Source: Neisseria dentiae
GTDB taxonomy: Bacteria; Pseudomonadota; Gammaproteobacteria; Burkholderiales; Neisseriaceae
Length of the DNA: 33,656 nucleotides
Assembly (NCBI RefSeq): GCF_024580525.1
Contig: NZ_JANIKQ010000020.1
Location: 1-33,656, forward strand
Reading direction: 5' to 3'
In this document: positions 26,365-33,645 of the stretch, piece after piece
Layout: every line of letters begins with the position of its first letter
Numbering within the stretch: position 1 is the stretch's first letter
Translations under genes and position numbers: made by a program
The notes under the pieces: model-generated
The model's input: only the letters and a program-made list of their open reading frames with translations
Database searches by the model: none
Told to the model about the DNA's origin: nothing

Positions 26365-27783
26365 ATGTCAGTAAAAGAAGTAGTCAAACTTATCGAAGAA
26401 AACGAAGTGCGCTTCGTTGACCTGCGCTTCACCGATACCAAAGGCAAACAGCAGCACGTTACCGTGCCCGCCCATGTGGTGCTGGACGACCCGGAAGAGT
26501 GGTTTGAAAACGGCCAGGCGTTCGACGGCTCGTCTATCGGCGGCTGGAAAGGCATTCAGGCTTCCGATATGCAGCTGCGCCCCGATTCAAGCTCCGCCTA
26601 TATCGACCCGTTTTACGACGACGCCACCGTTGTGATTACCTGCGACGTTATCGACCCCGCCAACGGCCAGGGCTACGACCGCGACCCGCGCTCCATCGCC
26701 AAACGCGCCGAAGCCTACCTGAAATCTTCAGGCATCGGCGACACCGCCTATTTCGGCCCCGAACCTGAGTTTTTCGTGTTCGACGGCGTAGAATTCGAAA
26801 CCAGCATGAGCGGCACCCGCTACAAAATCCACAGCGAAGAAGCCGCGTGGAGCAGCGGCAAATCATACGACGGCCAAAACACCGGCCACCGCCCCTTCGT
26901 GAAAGGCGGCTATTTCCCCGTTGCCCCCGTTGATTCCGGCCAAGACCTGCGCTCGGCCATGGTAAACCTGCTCGAAGAAATCGGCATTCCCGTCGAAGTG
27001 CACCACCACGAGGTGGCCACCGCCGGCCAAATGGAGATTGGCACCAAATTCAGCACGCTGGTGCGCCGCGCCGACTGGACGCAGGATATGAAATACATCA
27101 TCCACAACGTTGCCCACAACTTCGGCAAAACCGCCACTTTCATGCCCAAACCGATTATGGGCGACAACGGCAGCGGTATGCACGTTCACCAATCCATTTG
27201 GAAAGACGGCCAAAACCTGTTTGCAGGCGACGGCTACGCCGGCTTGAGCGACACCGCCCTTTACTACATCGGCGGCATCATCAAACACGCCAAAGCCTTG
27301 AACGCCATCACCAACCCCTCCACCAACTCCTACAAACGTTTGGTGCCGCACTTCGAAGCGCCGACCAAGCTGGCTTATTCGGCCAAAAACCGCTCGGCCT
27401 CCATCCGCATCCCTGCGGTGAACAGCGCCAAAGCCCGCCGCATCGAAGCGCGTTTCCCCGACCCGATGGCCAACCCCTATCTGGCTTTCGCCGCCCTGCT
27501 GATGGCCGGTTTGGACGGTATCCAAAACAAAATCCATCCAGGCGATCCCGCCGATAAAAACCTTTACGACCTGCCGCCCGAAGAAGACGCATTGGTGCCC
27601 ACCGTTTGCGCCTCTTTGGAAGAAGCGCTGGAAGCACTGAAAGCCGACCACGAGTTCTTAACCCGCGGCGGTGTGTTCAGCAAAGACTGGATCGAAAGCT
27701 ACATCGCCTTCAAAGAAGAAGACGTGAAGCGCATCCGCATGGCGCCGCACCCGTTGGAATTCGAAATGTATTATTCGCTGTAA
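26365..27783 (+). CDS. glnA: Glutamine synthetase, type I
   Basis: Makes glutamine from glutamate, ammonia and ATP in the cytoplasm; a dodecamer. It has 472 residues, normal for type I-beta. Motifs are [12 protein letters not shown] (latch and Mg region), [12 protein letters not shown] (metal ligands), the flexible loop near [30 protein letters not shown] and RSASIRIP. The adenylylation tyrosine is in NLYDLPPEE (about Y401), so it is a substrate for GlnE, encoded at 11688-14384. The ATG at 26365 follows CAGGAGCAG; the frame is open to 26191 but that part covers the promoter and leader. An intrinsic terminator follows. Confidence 0.97.
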   Translation: MSVKEVVKLIEENEVRFVDLRFTDTKGKQQHVTVPAHVVLDDPEEWFENGQAFDGSSIGGWKGIQASDMQLRPDSSSAYIDPFYDDATVVITCDVIDPANGQGYDRDPRSIAKRAEAYLKSSGIGDTAYFGPEPEFFVFDGVEFETSMSGTRYKIHSEEAAWSSGKSYDGQNTGHRPFVKGGYFPVAPVDSGQDLRSAMVNLLEEIGIPVEVHHHEVATAGQMEIGTKFSTLVRRADWTQDMKYIIHNVAHNFGKTATFMPKPIMGDNGSGMHVHQSIWKDGQNLFAGDGYAGLSDTALYYIGGIIKHAKALNAITNPSTNSYKRLVPHFEAPTKLAYSAKNRSASIRIPAVNSAKARRIEARFPDPMANPYLAFAALLMAGLDGIQNKIHPGDPADKNLYDLPPEEDALVPTVCASLEEALEALKADHEFLTRGGVFSKDWIESYIAFKEEDVKRIRMAPHPLEFEMYYSL

Positions 27784-27796
27784 CCACGGCAACGGC

Positions 27797-27833
27797 AAAA
27801 CACCCCGCACCAGAAAATGCGGGGTGTTTTTTT
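27797..27833 (+). terminator. glnA: Intrinsic terminator of glnA
   Basis: Thirteen-base arms (AAAACACCCCGCA and its complement, 27797-27809 and 27818-27830) with an 8-base loop, followed by a run of T. It lies 14 bases after the glnA stop. Confidence 0.9.
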
Positions 27834-27843
27834 ATGACGCTAT

Positions 27844-27903
27844 TTAAGTTTTCAGACGGCCTGAAACTTTACAAAAATATCTTGAGGCCGTCTGAAAACT
27901 TAA
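27844..27903. repeat. Inverted DUS pair, outward type, with 19-base arms
   Basis: Arms at 27844-27862 and 27885-27903 match perfectly (TTAAGTTTTCAGACGGCCT and complement). It lies after the glnA terminator and has no T-run. Its loop holds GAAACTTTACAAAAA, similar to the left end of the MITE-like family. Confidence 0.8.
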
Positions 27904-28041
27904 CGGAAATATCGGGAATATACGGTCTCCTGCAACGCCCCGTCATTATCCGGCCAAGCCCGATAATGACGGGGAAAAATATTTCAGACGGCCTGAGCAG
28001 GTTTTAAAAAGTCTCTGCCTCAAGGTATTTTCGCAAAGTCC
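27863..28041. mobile_element. Probable degenerate copy of the MITE-like element
   Basis: The left end GAAACTTTACAAAAA and the right end TTTTCGCAAAGTCCTC resemble the family ends with several mismatches. The centre has a 13-base-arm hairpin (27938-27950 and 27962-27974) around CAAGCCCGATAATGAC, like the core of the other two copies. It has been invaded by DUS sequence. Assignment is tentative. Confidence 0.4.
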
Positions 28042-28097
28042 TCAATCCGCTATTTTCCTTTACAATGCCGTAACTTCCCGCAAACCGATTGATTGCC

Positions 28098-29636
28098 ATG
28101 CCCCTGCCTAAACCCGCCGCCACCTTGCTGCTTGCGCTGTTGCCGCTCGGCTTCCTTGCCGTGATGGTGGCGGCGCCCTTGTTTGCGCTGGTGCTTTATG
28201 AAAACGGGGGAATGGTTTGGCAGATGCTGCAAGGCGGATACATACAGTGGCGCATCGGCTGGACCACGCTTCAGGCGGCGGTTACCTGCGTGTTGGCGCT
28301 GCTGGCGGGCGTGCCGGCGGCTTGGGTGTTGGCGCGGCTGGCATTTCCCGGGCGGCGTTGGATTCTGCGCCTGTTGATGCTGCCGTTTGTGATGCCCACG
28401 CTGGTGGCCGGCATGGGCGTGCTGGCGCTGTTCGGCCCGCACGGCCTGTTGTGGCCGGGCTGGGAAGACACGCCGTATCTGTTGCTTTACGGCAATGTGT
28501 TTTTCAACCTGCCCGTGTTGGTGCGCGCGGCGTATCAGGGATTTCTGCAAGTGCCGGCGGCGCGGCTGCACACGGCGCAAACTTTGGGCGCAAACGCATG
28601 GCAGCGTTTTTGGCATGTTGAACGCCCCGTGTTGCAGCCATGGCTGGCGGGCGGCGTGTGTTTGGTGTTTTTGTATTGTTTTTCGGGTTTCGGGCTGGCG
28701 CTGCTGCTCGGCGGCAGCCGTTATGCCACGGTGGAAGTGGAAATCTACCAACTGATTGCGTATGAACTCGATATGGCGCAGGCTTCGGTGTTGGTGTGGC
28801 TGGTGCTGGCGATTACCGCGCTGGCGGGCGTGTTGTATGCGCGTTTCAGCCGCCGCGCCGCTTCGGGCCGCACCATCCGCCCGCTGCCGCCCGAACCGCC
28901 GCGCACGTTTGCCGCTAAAGCCCTGTTGGCGGGTTCGCTGCTGCTTTTGGCCGCCTGCTGCGCCCTGCCGCTGCTGGCCGTGTTATGGCAGGCGGTGCAG
29001 GCAGGGGATTCCTGGCAGGTGTGGCGGCAGGCCGACACGCTGCACGCGCTGTGGAACACTTTGCGCTTCACTTTTTGGGCCATGCTGCTGGCGTTGCTGC
29101 TGGGCGTGCTGCATGCGGCGTTGGCCCGCCGCGCCGCGTGGGTGCGCGCGCTGACGTTTCTGCCGTTTATGGTGTCACCCGTGTGCGTGGCGTTCGGCCT
29201 GCTGCTGCTTTATCCCGAATGGACGGCATCGCTGCCGCTGTTGGTGTCCACTTACGCCCTGTTGGCCTATCCTTTTATCGCCAAAGACCTGCTCGCCGCC
29301 TGGGATGCGCTGCCCGCCAATTATGCCGCGGCCGCCCGCAGCTTGGGCGCCACGCCGTTTCAGACGGCCTTAACCGTTACCGTTCCGCTGCTGCTACCCG
29401 CTTTAAGGCGCGGGCTGACTTTGGCCGCCGCTACCTGCGTGGGCGAATTTGCCGCCACCCTGTTTCTGTCGCGCCCCGAATGGCAAACACTCACCACCCT
29501 GATTTACCGCTATCTCGGCACGGCGGGCGCAGAAAACCACGACAGCGCGATGGTGCTCACGGCGGTGCTGATGCTGCTGGCTTTGCTGGTGTTTTTATTG
29601 CTGGATGCGGCCGACAAGCAGGAAAAGGCCGTCTGA
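28098..29636 (+). CDS. thiP: ThiP-like fused ABC permease (thiamine / thiamine pyrophosphate uptake)
   Basis: A 512-residue inner-membrane protein made of two fused permease domains of about six membrane segments each. Each half has an EAA-type loop that would contact the ATPase: AARLHTAQTLGANAWQRFW and YAAAARSLGATPFQTALTV. LFGPHGLL, NVFFNLPVLVR and LLLGGSRYATVEVEIYQL parallel E. coli ThiP, as does the C-terminal VGEFAATLFL...LTTLIYRYLG. FbpB-type iron permeases have the same fused layout, so the substrate is probable, not certain. No binding protein or ATPase gene is adjacent. The ATG at 28098 is preferred over an upstream TTG; the ribosome-binding site is weak. A DUS forms the stop (Lys-Ala-Val-stop) and another lies inside as PFQTAL. 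Confidence 0.75.
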   Translation: MPLPKPAATLLLALLPLGFLAVMVAAPLFALVLYENGGMVWQMLQGGYIQWRIGWTTLQAAVTCVLALLAGVPAAWVLARLAFPGRRWILRLLMLPFVMPTLVAGMGVLALFGPHGLLWPGWEDTPYLLLYGNVFFNLPVLVRAAYQGFLQVPAARLHTAQTLGANAWQRFWHVERPVLQPWLAGGVCLVFLYCFSGFGLALLLGGSRYATVEVEIYQLIAYELDMAQASVLVWLVLAITALAGVLYARFSRRAASGRTIRPLPPEPPRTFAAKALLAGSLLLLAACCALPLLAVLWQAVQAGDSWQVWRQADTLHALWNTLRFTFWAMLLALLLGVLHAALARRAAWVRALTFLPFMVSPVCVAFGLLLLYPEWTASLPLLVSTYALLAYPFIAKDLLAAWDALPANYAAAARSLGATPFQTALTVTVPLLLPALRRGLTLAAATCVGEFAATLFLSRPEWQTLTTLIYRYLGTAGAENHDSAMVLTAVLMLLALLVFLLLDAADKQEKAV

Positions 29637-29637
29637 A
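29626..29637 (+). repeat. DUS supplying the thiP stop codon
   Basis: AGGCCGTCTGAA is read in frame as the final codons of thiP, with its TGA (29634-29636) as the stop. Confidence 0.85.
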
Positions 29638-29697
29638 AGCCGTATGGCCTAAGGCTTTGTTGCATTTGCCGATAACTGCACTCAGGTATCGGCTGAG

Positions 29698-29726
29698 TTG
29701 ATAATCATTCTTAAATGATTTATAAT
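29698..29726 (+). promoter_or_regulatory. rpmE2: Sigma-70 promoter of the L31/L36 pair
   Basis: TTGATA (29698-29703), a 17-base spacer and perfect TATAAT (29721-29726). Transcription would begin near 29733, inside the Zur operator. Confidence 0.85.
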
Positions 29727-29740
29727 GTTATATTATAACA
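29726..29740. promoter_or_regulatory. Zur operator
   Basis: TGTTATATTATAACA is a perfect 15-base palindrome (odd centre) and fits the published meningococcal Zur consensus TGTTATDNHATAACA at every position. It shares one base with the -10 hexamer and covers the start of transcription. Bound Zur with zinc would block RNA polymerase, so the genes should turn on when zinc is scarce. Confidence 0.85.
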
Positions 29741-29758
29741 TTCAAGAAAGGATTGGAT

Positions 29759-30034
29759 ATGAAACCGAATCTGCACCCCGAAAACTACCGCACCGTTTTG
29801 TTTTTCGACAGCGGTGCCAACGAAGGCTGGCTGATACGCTCTTGTGCCGACACACACGGTAAAACCATGGTTTGGCACGACGGCGTTGAATATCCGGTAT
29901 TTATGCTCGACACCTCTTCCGCATCACATCCCGTTTATACCGGCAAACAGCGCGAATATCACAATGAAGGCCGCGCCAGCAAGTTCAACCAGCGCTATCA
30001 AGCCATGATGAATACTTTTAGAAAGGATAAATAA
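29759..30034 (+). CDS. rpmE2: Ribosomal protein L31, type B (zinc-independent paralogue)
   Basis: A 91-residue L31B protein of the 50S subunit ([20 protein letters not shown]...). The single cysteine (RSCADTHG) and absence of the CxxC pair mean the zinc-binding site of type A L31 is missing. [20 protein letters not shown] and [11 protein letters not shown] are typical of type B. In other bacteria this form replaces zinc-containing L31 under zinc starvation and frees the metal. The ATG at 29759 follows AAAGGA; a TTG two codons upstream is less likely. It is co-transcribed with rpmJ, whose start overlaps its stop, and is controlled by the Zur operator upstream. Confidence 0.95.
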   Translation: MKPNLHPENYRTVLFFDSGANEGWLIRSCADTHGKTMVWHDGVEYPVFMLDTSSASHPVYTGKQREYHNEGRASKFNQRYQAMMNTFRKDK

Positions 30035-30159
30035 TGCAGGTATTGTCGTCTTTGAAGTCTGCCAAAAAACGCCACCGCGATTGCCAGATTGTGCGCCGCA
30101 AAGGCAAAGTTTATGTGATTTGCAAAAGCAATCCCCGTTTTAAAGCGCGGCAGCGCTGA
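30034..30159 (+). CDS. rpmJ: Ribosomal protein L36, type B
   Basis: A 41-residue protein ([20 protein letters not shown] ... FKARQR), close to YkgO-type L36B. It keeps two cysteines but lacks the full Cys3-His ligand set of zinc-binding L36. The start ATG shares one base with the L31 stop (TAATG), so translation is coupled. The pair of alternative L31 and L36 genes under Zur is known in several proteobacteria. A terminator follows at 30191. Confidence 0.93.
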   Translation: MQVLSSLKSAKKRHRDCQIVRRKGKVYVICKSNPRFKARQR

Positions 30160-30190
30160 TTTTTCCCTCGGCAAAACTCCGGCAAACATT

Positions 30191-30218
30191 TGAGCCGCCT
30201 GCTTGGCGGCTCTTTTTT
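30191..30218 (+). terminator. Intrinsic terminator of the L31/L36 unit
   Basis: GAGCCGCC (30192-30199), a 5-base loop, GGCGGCTC and six T. It lies about 32 bases after the rpmJ stop. Confidence 0.88.
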
Positions 30219-30248
30219 CGCCCGAAAATACGGCAAAAGCCAGAGGCC

Positions 30249-30414
30249 GAGATCTTTGCAAAAATCTGTTTTAATGCTGAATTTATTTATATCTCGTCAT
30301 ACTCGGGCTTGACCCGAGTATCTGCTGTTTCTTTTAAAACAACAAGATGCTCGGGTCAAGCCCGAGCATGACGCAAGTGTTTTAAGATGTCGAAAAGAAT
30401 TTTGCAAAGGTTTC
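30249..30414. mobile_element. 166-bp MITE-like element with IS5/IS1106-like ends, copy 2
   Basis: The ends GAGATCTTTGCAAAA and TTTTGCAAAGGTTTC are one or two bases off those of copy 1. The internal hairpin has arms of about 28 bases (about 30295-30323 and 30345-30373) around CTCGGGCTTGAC. Interior landmarks GTTTTAAGATG and GTTTTAAT are shared with copy 1. No open frame. It fills the convergent gap between rpmJ and hslO together with an inverted DUS pair. Confidence 0.78.
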
Positions 30415-30444
30415 AGACCGTCTGAAAACTGTTTCAGACGGCCT
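30415..30444. terminator. Inverted DUS pair, inward type, at the hslO 3' end
   Basis: AGACCGTCTGAAA (one mismatch to the DUS) and TTTCAGACGGCCT form a stem with a 4-base loop. It lies about 40 bases after the hslO stop, between convergent units, and overlaps the edge of the MITE-like element. Confidence 0.6.
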
Positions 30445-30484
30445 CGGTGTATTGAAAACATTGTTTCATGCTGCCGGAAGGGCA

Positions 30485-31402
30485 TTATTGAATCCGCGCC
30501 CCTTCGCCGCGCACGGCGGCGGCAACGTCCATGCCGAACAGGGCGTTGATGTCGGTTTCGTCGAACACATATTCGGCGTTGCAGAAATCGCAGTCGATTT
30601 TCACGCTGCCTTGTTCTTCCAACACCGAGCCGACTTCTTCTCCGCCCAGCATCAGCAGCATATCGCTGACCTTGCCGCGCGAGCAGGTGCAGGCAAATTC
30701 GATGGGTTCGGCATCAAACACGCGCGGCGGGGTTTCGTGGAACAGCCGGTAGAGCAGGTGGTGCGCATCCAACTGCACCAGTTCTTCCGCGCTCACGGTT
30801 TGCGCAAGCGTGGCAACGTGTTCCCACGCCTCGGGGTCGGGCGCCGATTCGGGCAGACGCTGCACCAGCAGGCCGCCGCACGCTTCGTCGGAAGCGGCCA
30901 GCGTGATGTGGGTGTCGAGCTGCTCCGAGCGTTTCATATAGTTCACCAGCATTTGCGCGATACTTTCGCCCTCGAGCGGCACCACGCCCTGCCACGGTTC
31001 GCCGTCTTGCGGTTGCAGGGTAATCGCAAAAATGCCGTTTTCGCCCAGCAGGCTGCGCAGGTTTTCATCGTCGCCGACAGCGGCCAGCGTGTCCCAGCGG
31101 GCGGTGGCGCGGCAGGTGCCGGCCGAAGTGGCTTCCACCACCAGCATTTTCAGACGGCCTTGCCCCTGCACCTGCACAATCAACGTGCCCTCGGTTTTCA
31201 GGTTGCTCGAAAGCAGCGCGCCGGCGGCAAGCAGCTCGCCCAATGCACGGCGGATGGCGGCAGGGTAGCGTTTCTGGCCGGCGATGTGGCGCCACACTTC
31301 CTCCAGGCGCACATGCTGGCCGCGCACGGGCATATCGTCGAAAATAAAACGGGTGCGGCAATCGGCGCTGCGGGCGGTTGCGGCGGGTGTTCGGGTTGTC
31401 AT
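30485..31402 (-). CDS. hslO: Redox-regulated chaperone Hsp33
   Basis: Cytoplasmic holdase activated by oxidative unfolding, 305 residues. The N-terminal domain contains DCRTRFIFDDMPVRGQHVRLEEVW and the C-terminal redox switch contains the zinc-binding cysteines C238 and C240 (FACTCSRGKVSDML) and C271 and C274 (DCDFC). VEATSAGTCRATARW and GIFAITLQPQDGEPWQGVVPLEG are family segments. AGGAAA lies 8 bases before the start. A DUS inside the gene is read as GRLKML. It is monocistronic and divergent from yebC. Confidence 0.96.
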   Translation of the reverse strand: MTTRTPAATARSADCRTRFIFDDMPVRGQHVRLEEVWRHIAGQKRYPAAIRRALGELLAAGALLSSNLKTEGTLIVQVQGQGRLKMLVVEATSAGTCRATARWDTLAAVGDDENLRSLLGENGIFAITLQPQDGEPWQGVVPLEGESIAQMLVNYMKRSEQLDTHITLAASDEACGGLLVQRLPESAPDPEAWEHVATLAQTVSAEELVQLDAHHLLYRLFHETPPRVFDAEPIEFACTCSRGKVSDMLLMLGGEEVGSVLEEQGSVKIDCDFCNAEYVFDETDINALFGMDVAAAVRGEGARIQ

Positions 31403-31495
31403 TGAAGCGTTTCCTGCTCGGTTTTTCAGATAGCCTCAATATGGTTACAGGCCGTCTGAAGTCAAGGGGCGGCGTTTTAAAATGCTTTTTCGCTC

Positions 31496-31598
31496 TAGTG
31501 AAGCCACTTAACTTTCGCTACGGCGTTGCTGCGCCTTGTCGTACTACTGTACTGTCTGCGGCTTGCTGCCTTGTATCAAAAGTTAATTGGCTTCACTA
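31496..31598. mobile_element. Correia-type element, short internally deleted form (103 bp), copy C
   Basis: The ends TAGTGAAGCCACTTAACTTT and the complement of the right end (TAGTGAAGCCAATTAACTTT) match each other but not the ends of the other two copies. The interior keeps GGCGTTGCTGCGCCTTGTC and TACTGTACTGTCTGCGGCTTG and lacks the central ~50 bases. The length fits the known short class of Correia elements. Confidence 0.85.
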
Positions 31599-31601
31599 TT
31601 A

Positions 31602-31610
31602 TGCTAAAAT
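31602..31610 (+). promoter_or_regulatory. yebC: Extended -10 promoter of yebC abutting the Correia element
   Basis: TGCTAAAAT is an extended -10 (TGn then TAAAAT, 31605-31610) four bases after the right end of the Correia element. Any upstream contact would lie inside the element; TTAATT near 31583 is a weak -35. Confidence 0.5.
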
Positions 31611-31669
31611 AGCGGCCTTTAAAAATAACCGGCCGCAATCAAACGGTTGCGGAAATTGAAAGGAAAATT

Positions 31670-32398
31670 ATGGCCGGCCACAGCAAATGGGCGAATATCC
31701 AACACCGTAAAAGCCGTCAGGACGCCAAACGCGGCAAAATCTTCACGCGCTTAATCAAAGAAATCACCGTTGCCGCCAGAATGGGCGGCGGCGACCCCGC
31801 ATCCAACCCGCGCCTGCGCCTGGCGATGGACAAAGCCACCAGCAACAATATGCCCAAAGACAACATCCAGCGCGCCATCGACAAAGGCACCGGCAATCTG
31901 GAAGGCGTGGAATACGTAGAACTGCGCTACGAAGGCTACGGCATCGGCGGCGCCGCGTTGATGGTGGACTGCCTCACCGACAACAAAACCCGCACCGTGG
32001 CCGATGTGCGCCACGCCTTCAACAAAAACGGCGGCAACCTCGGCACCGACGGCTGCGTAGCGTTCAACTTCGTGCATCAGGGCTACCTGCTGTTTGCGCC
32101 GGGCGTGAACGAAGACGCGCTGATGGAAGCCGCGCTCGAAGCCGGCGCGGAAGACGTGGTTACCAACGACGACGGCTCCATCGAGGTGATTACCGCCCCC
32201 AACGACTGGGCGGGCGTGAAAGCCGCGCTCGAAGCCGCAGGCTTTCAGTCGGAAGACGGCGACGTAACCATGCGCGCGCAAAACGAAACCGAGCTGAGCG
32301 GCGAAGATGCCGAGAAAATGCAGAAACTCATCGACGCGCTCGAAGATTTGGACGACGTGCAGGACGTTTACACGTCAGCCGTGCTGAATTTCGAATAA
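31670..32398 (+). CDS. yebC: YebC/PmpR-family protein
   Basis: A 242-residue cytoplasmic protein of the YebC/TACO1 family. The N-terminus [32 protein letters not shown] is almost invariant in the family, as are [16 protein letters not shown] and [22 protein letters not shown]. Members have been described as DNA-binding regulators and, more recently, as factors that help ribosomes through proline-rich stretches; which applies here is not visible. AAAGGAAA precedes the start. It is flanked by a Correia element upstream and a DUS terminator downstream. Confidence 0.96.
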   Translation: MAGHSKWANIQHRKSRQDAKRGKIFTRLIKEITVAARMGGGDPASNPRLRLAMDKATSNNMPKDNIQRAIDKGTGNLEGVEYVELRYEGYGIGGAALMVDCLTDNKTRTVADVRHAFNKNGGNLGTDGCVAFNFVHQGYLLFAPGVNEDALMEAALEAGAEDVVTNDDGSIEVITAPNDWAGVKAALEAAGFQSEDGDVTMRAQNETELSGEDAEKMQKLIDALEDLDDVQDVYTSAVLNFE

Positions 32399-32421
32399 GC
32401 GGGCCAACGGTAAAAGCTTAA

Positions 32422-32451
32422 AGGCCGTCTGAAAACCTTTTCAGACGGCCT
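32422..32451. terminator. DUS hairpin between convergent yebC and rlmL
   Basis: A forward DUS with AA (32422-32435) and its reverse complement (32438-32451) form a 14-bp stem with a 2-base loop. The T-run is poor on the plus strand (GGCCTGAAG); on the minus strand GGCCTTTAAG follows. It lies 24 bases after yebC and about 50 bases after the rlmL stop. Confidence 0.7.
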
Positions 32452-32502
32452 GAAGTATTTTTAATTTAGCTTCAAAGGTGTCGGGCTGTTTAGGAGCCGC
32501 CC

Positions 32503-33645
32503 TTACCGGTTGGATCCCGCCACCATATCGATCAGAAACAGGCGGCAGTCGAGGTTGCCGTTAAACAACGGGATTTTGCGTTTGGGCGAGAGGCGCATCA
32601 GCTTGGGCATTTCGCGGTCGGCGGTGAACATGCCGGCGCGCCAGCCCGCGTAGTGCTGTTTGAGCCATGTGCCCAGCTGCGGGTAAAGCGCGTGCAGCGC
32701 CTGCACTTCGGCCAGCCGCACGCCGTAGGGCGGGTTGGAAATCATGATGCCGTGTTCGCCGTTGGGGCGGGCGGACTGCGCATCCTGCACGCTCCAGCGG
32801 ATCAGGCCGCCTGCGCCGGCGGCTTCGGCGTTGGCTTCGGCGGTGCGGATGATGCGGCGGTCGTTGTCGCTGCCCGCTATCGGAGCGGGCGTTTGCGGGA
32901 GCGCTTGCTGTTCGGCTTCGCGGCGGAGGTTTTGCCATAATGCAGCATCGAAGTTTTTGAGTTTTTCAAAGCCGAAACGGCGCATCAGGCCGGGGGCGCG
33001 GCGGGCGGCTATCCAGGCGGCTTCGATGGCGAGGGTGCCGCTGCCGCAAAACGGGTCTTGAAACGGTTGCGTGCCGTCGTAGCCCGCCAGCAGCAGCAGG
33101 CCGGCGGCGAGGTTTTCGCGCAGCGGGGCTTCGCCCGTGTCTTGGCGGTAGCCGCGTTTGAACAGGGCTTCGCCGCTGGTGTCGATAAAAATCTGCACGG
33201 TTTGTTCGCCGATAAAGGCGTGCACGCGCACGTCGGGGTTGGTTTTGCCCACGCTGGGGCGTGCGCCGAGCGCGTCGCGAAAGGCGTCGCACAGGGCGTC
33301 TTTTATTTTCAGGGCGGCGAAATCGAGGCTTTTCACCCGCGCGCGTTTGCCTTCCACTTTCACTTTGAAGGTTTGTTCCAGCCCGAACCATTCGGCCCAG
33401 CGGATATTGCGGGCGAGGGTGTAGATGTCGGCTTCGCTGCGGTAGCTGCCTTTGGTCAGTTGCAGCAGCACGCGGCTGGCGGTGCGCGAATGCAGGTTGA
33501 TGCGGTAAACCTGTTCCAGCGTGCCTTTGCAGGCCACGCCGCCGTCGGTGGGTTCGGGCTGGCCGCAGCCGAGTGCGGAAAGTTCTTGCTGCAAAACGCT
33601 TTCGAGGCCGCGCGGGCAGGTGGTGAAGAGGGAATAGCGGGTCAT
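32503..33645 (-). CDS. rlmL: THUMP-domain rRNA methyltransferase, RlmL-like (23S rRNA G2445 N2)
   Basis: A 380-residue S-adenosylmethionine methyltransferase. The N-terminal THUMP-containing region (about 45-155) binds RNA. The catalytic domain has motif [14 protein letters not shown] (about 197-209) and the NPPYG motif (304-308), which holds the target base. The layout matches the N-terminal (RlmL) half of the fused E. coli RlmKL; no RlmK half is present, as is usual outside gammaproteobacteria. The assignment to G2445 is by family. The start is close to the window edge, and no strong ribosome-binding site is seen. Its promoter lies outside. Confidence 0.88.
   Translation of the reverse strand: MTRYSLFTTCPRGLESVLQQELSALGCGQPEPTDGGVACKGTLEQVYRINLHSRTASRVLLQLTKGSYRSEADIYTLARNIRWAEWFGLEQTFKVKVEGKRARVKSLDFAALKIKDALCDAFRDALGARPSVGKTNPDVRVHAFIGEQTVQIFIDTSGEALFKRGYRQDTGEAPLRENLAAGLLLLAGYDGTQPFQDPFCGSGTLAIEAAWIAARRAPGLMRRFGFEKLKNFDAALWQNLRREAEQQALPQTPAPIAGSDNDRRIIRTAEANAEAAGAGGLIRWSVQDAQSARPNGEHGIMISNPPYGVRLAEVQALHALYPQLGTWLKQHYAGWRAGMFTADREMPKLMRLSPKRKIPLFNGNLDCRLFLIDMVAGSNR

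Larger units (their letters stand above)
27784..28097. other. Intergenic region glnA-thiP with terminator, DUS pair and element remnant
   Basis: This 314-base gap contains the glnA terminator, a long inverted DUS pair (27844-27903), a probable degenerate MITE copy (27863-28041) and a single reverse DUS (about 27982-27993). No gene or clear thiP promoter was recognised. Confidence 0.5.
31403..31669. other. Divergent hslO-yebC intergenic region
   Basis: This gap holds an imperfect outward DUS pair (31425-31460, left copy TTCAGATAGCCT), a short Correia element (31496-31598) and the yebC promoter and leader. No separate gene was recognised. Confidence 0.55.
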
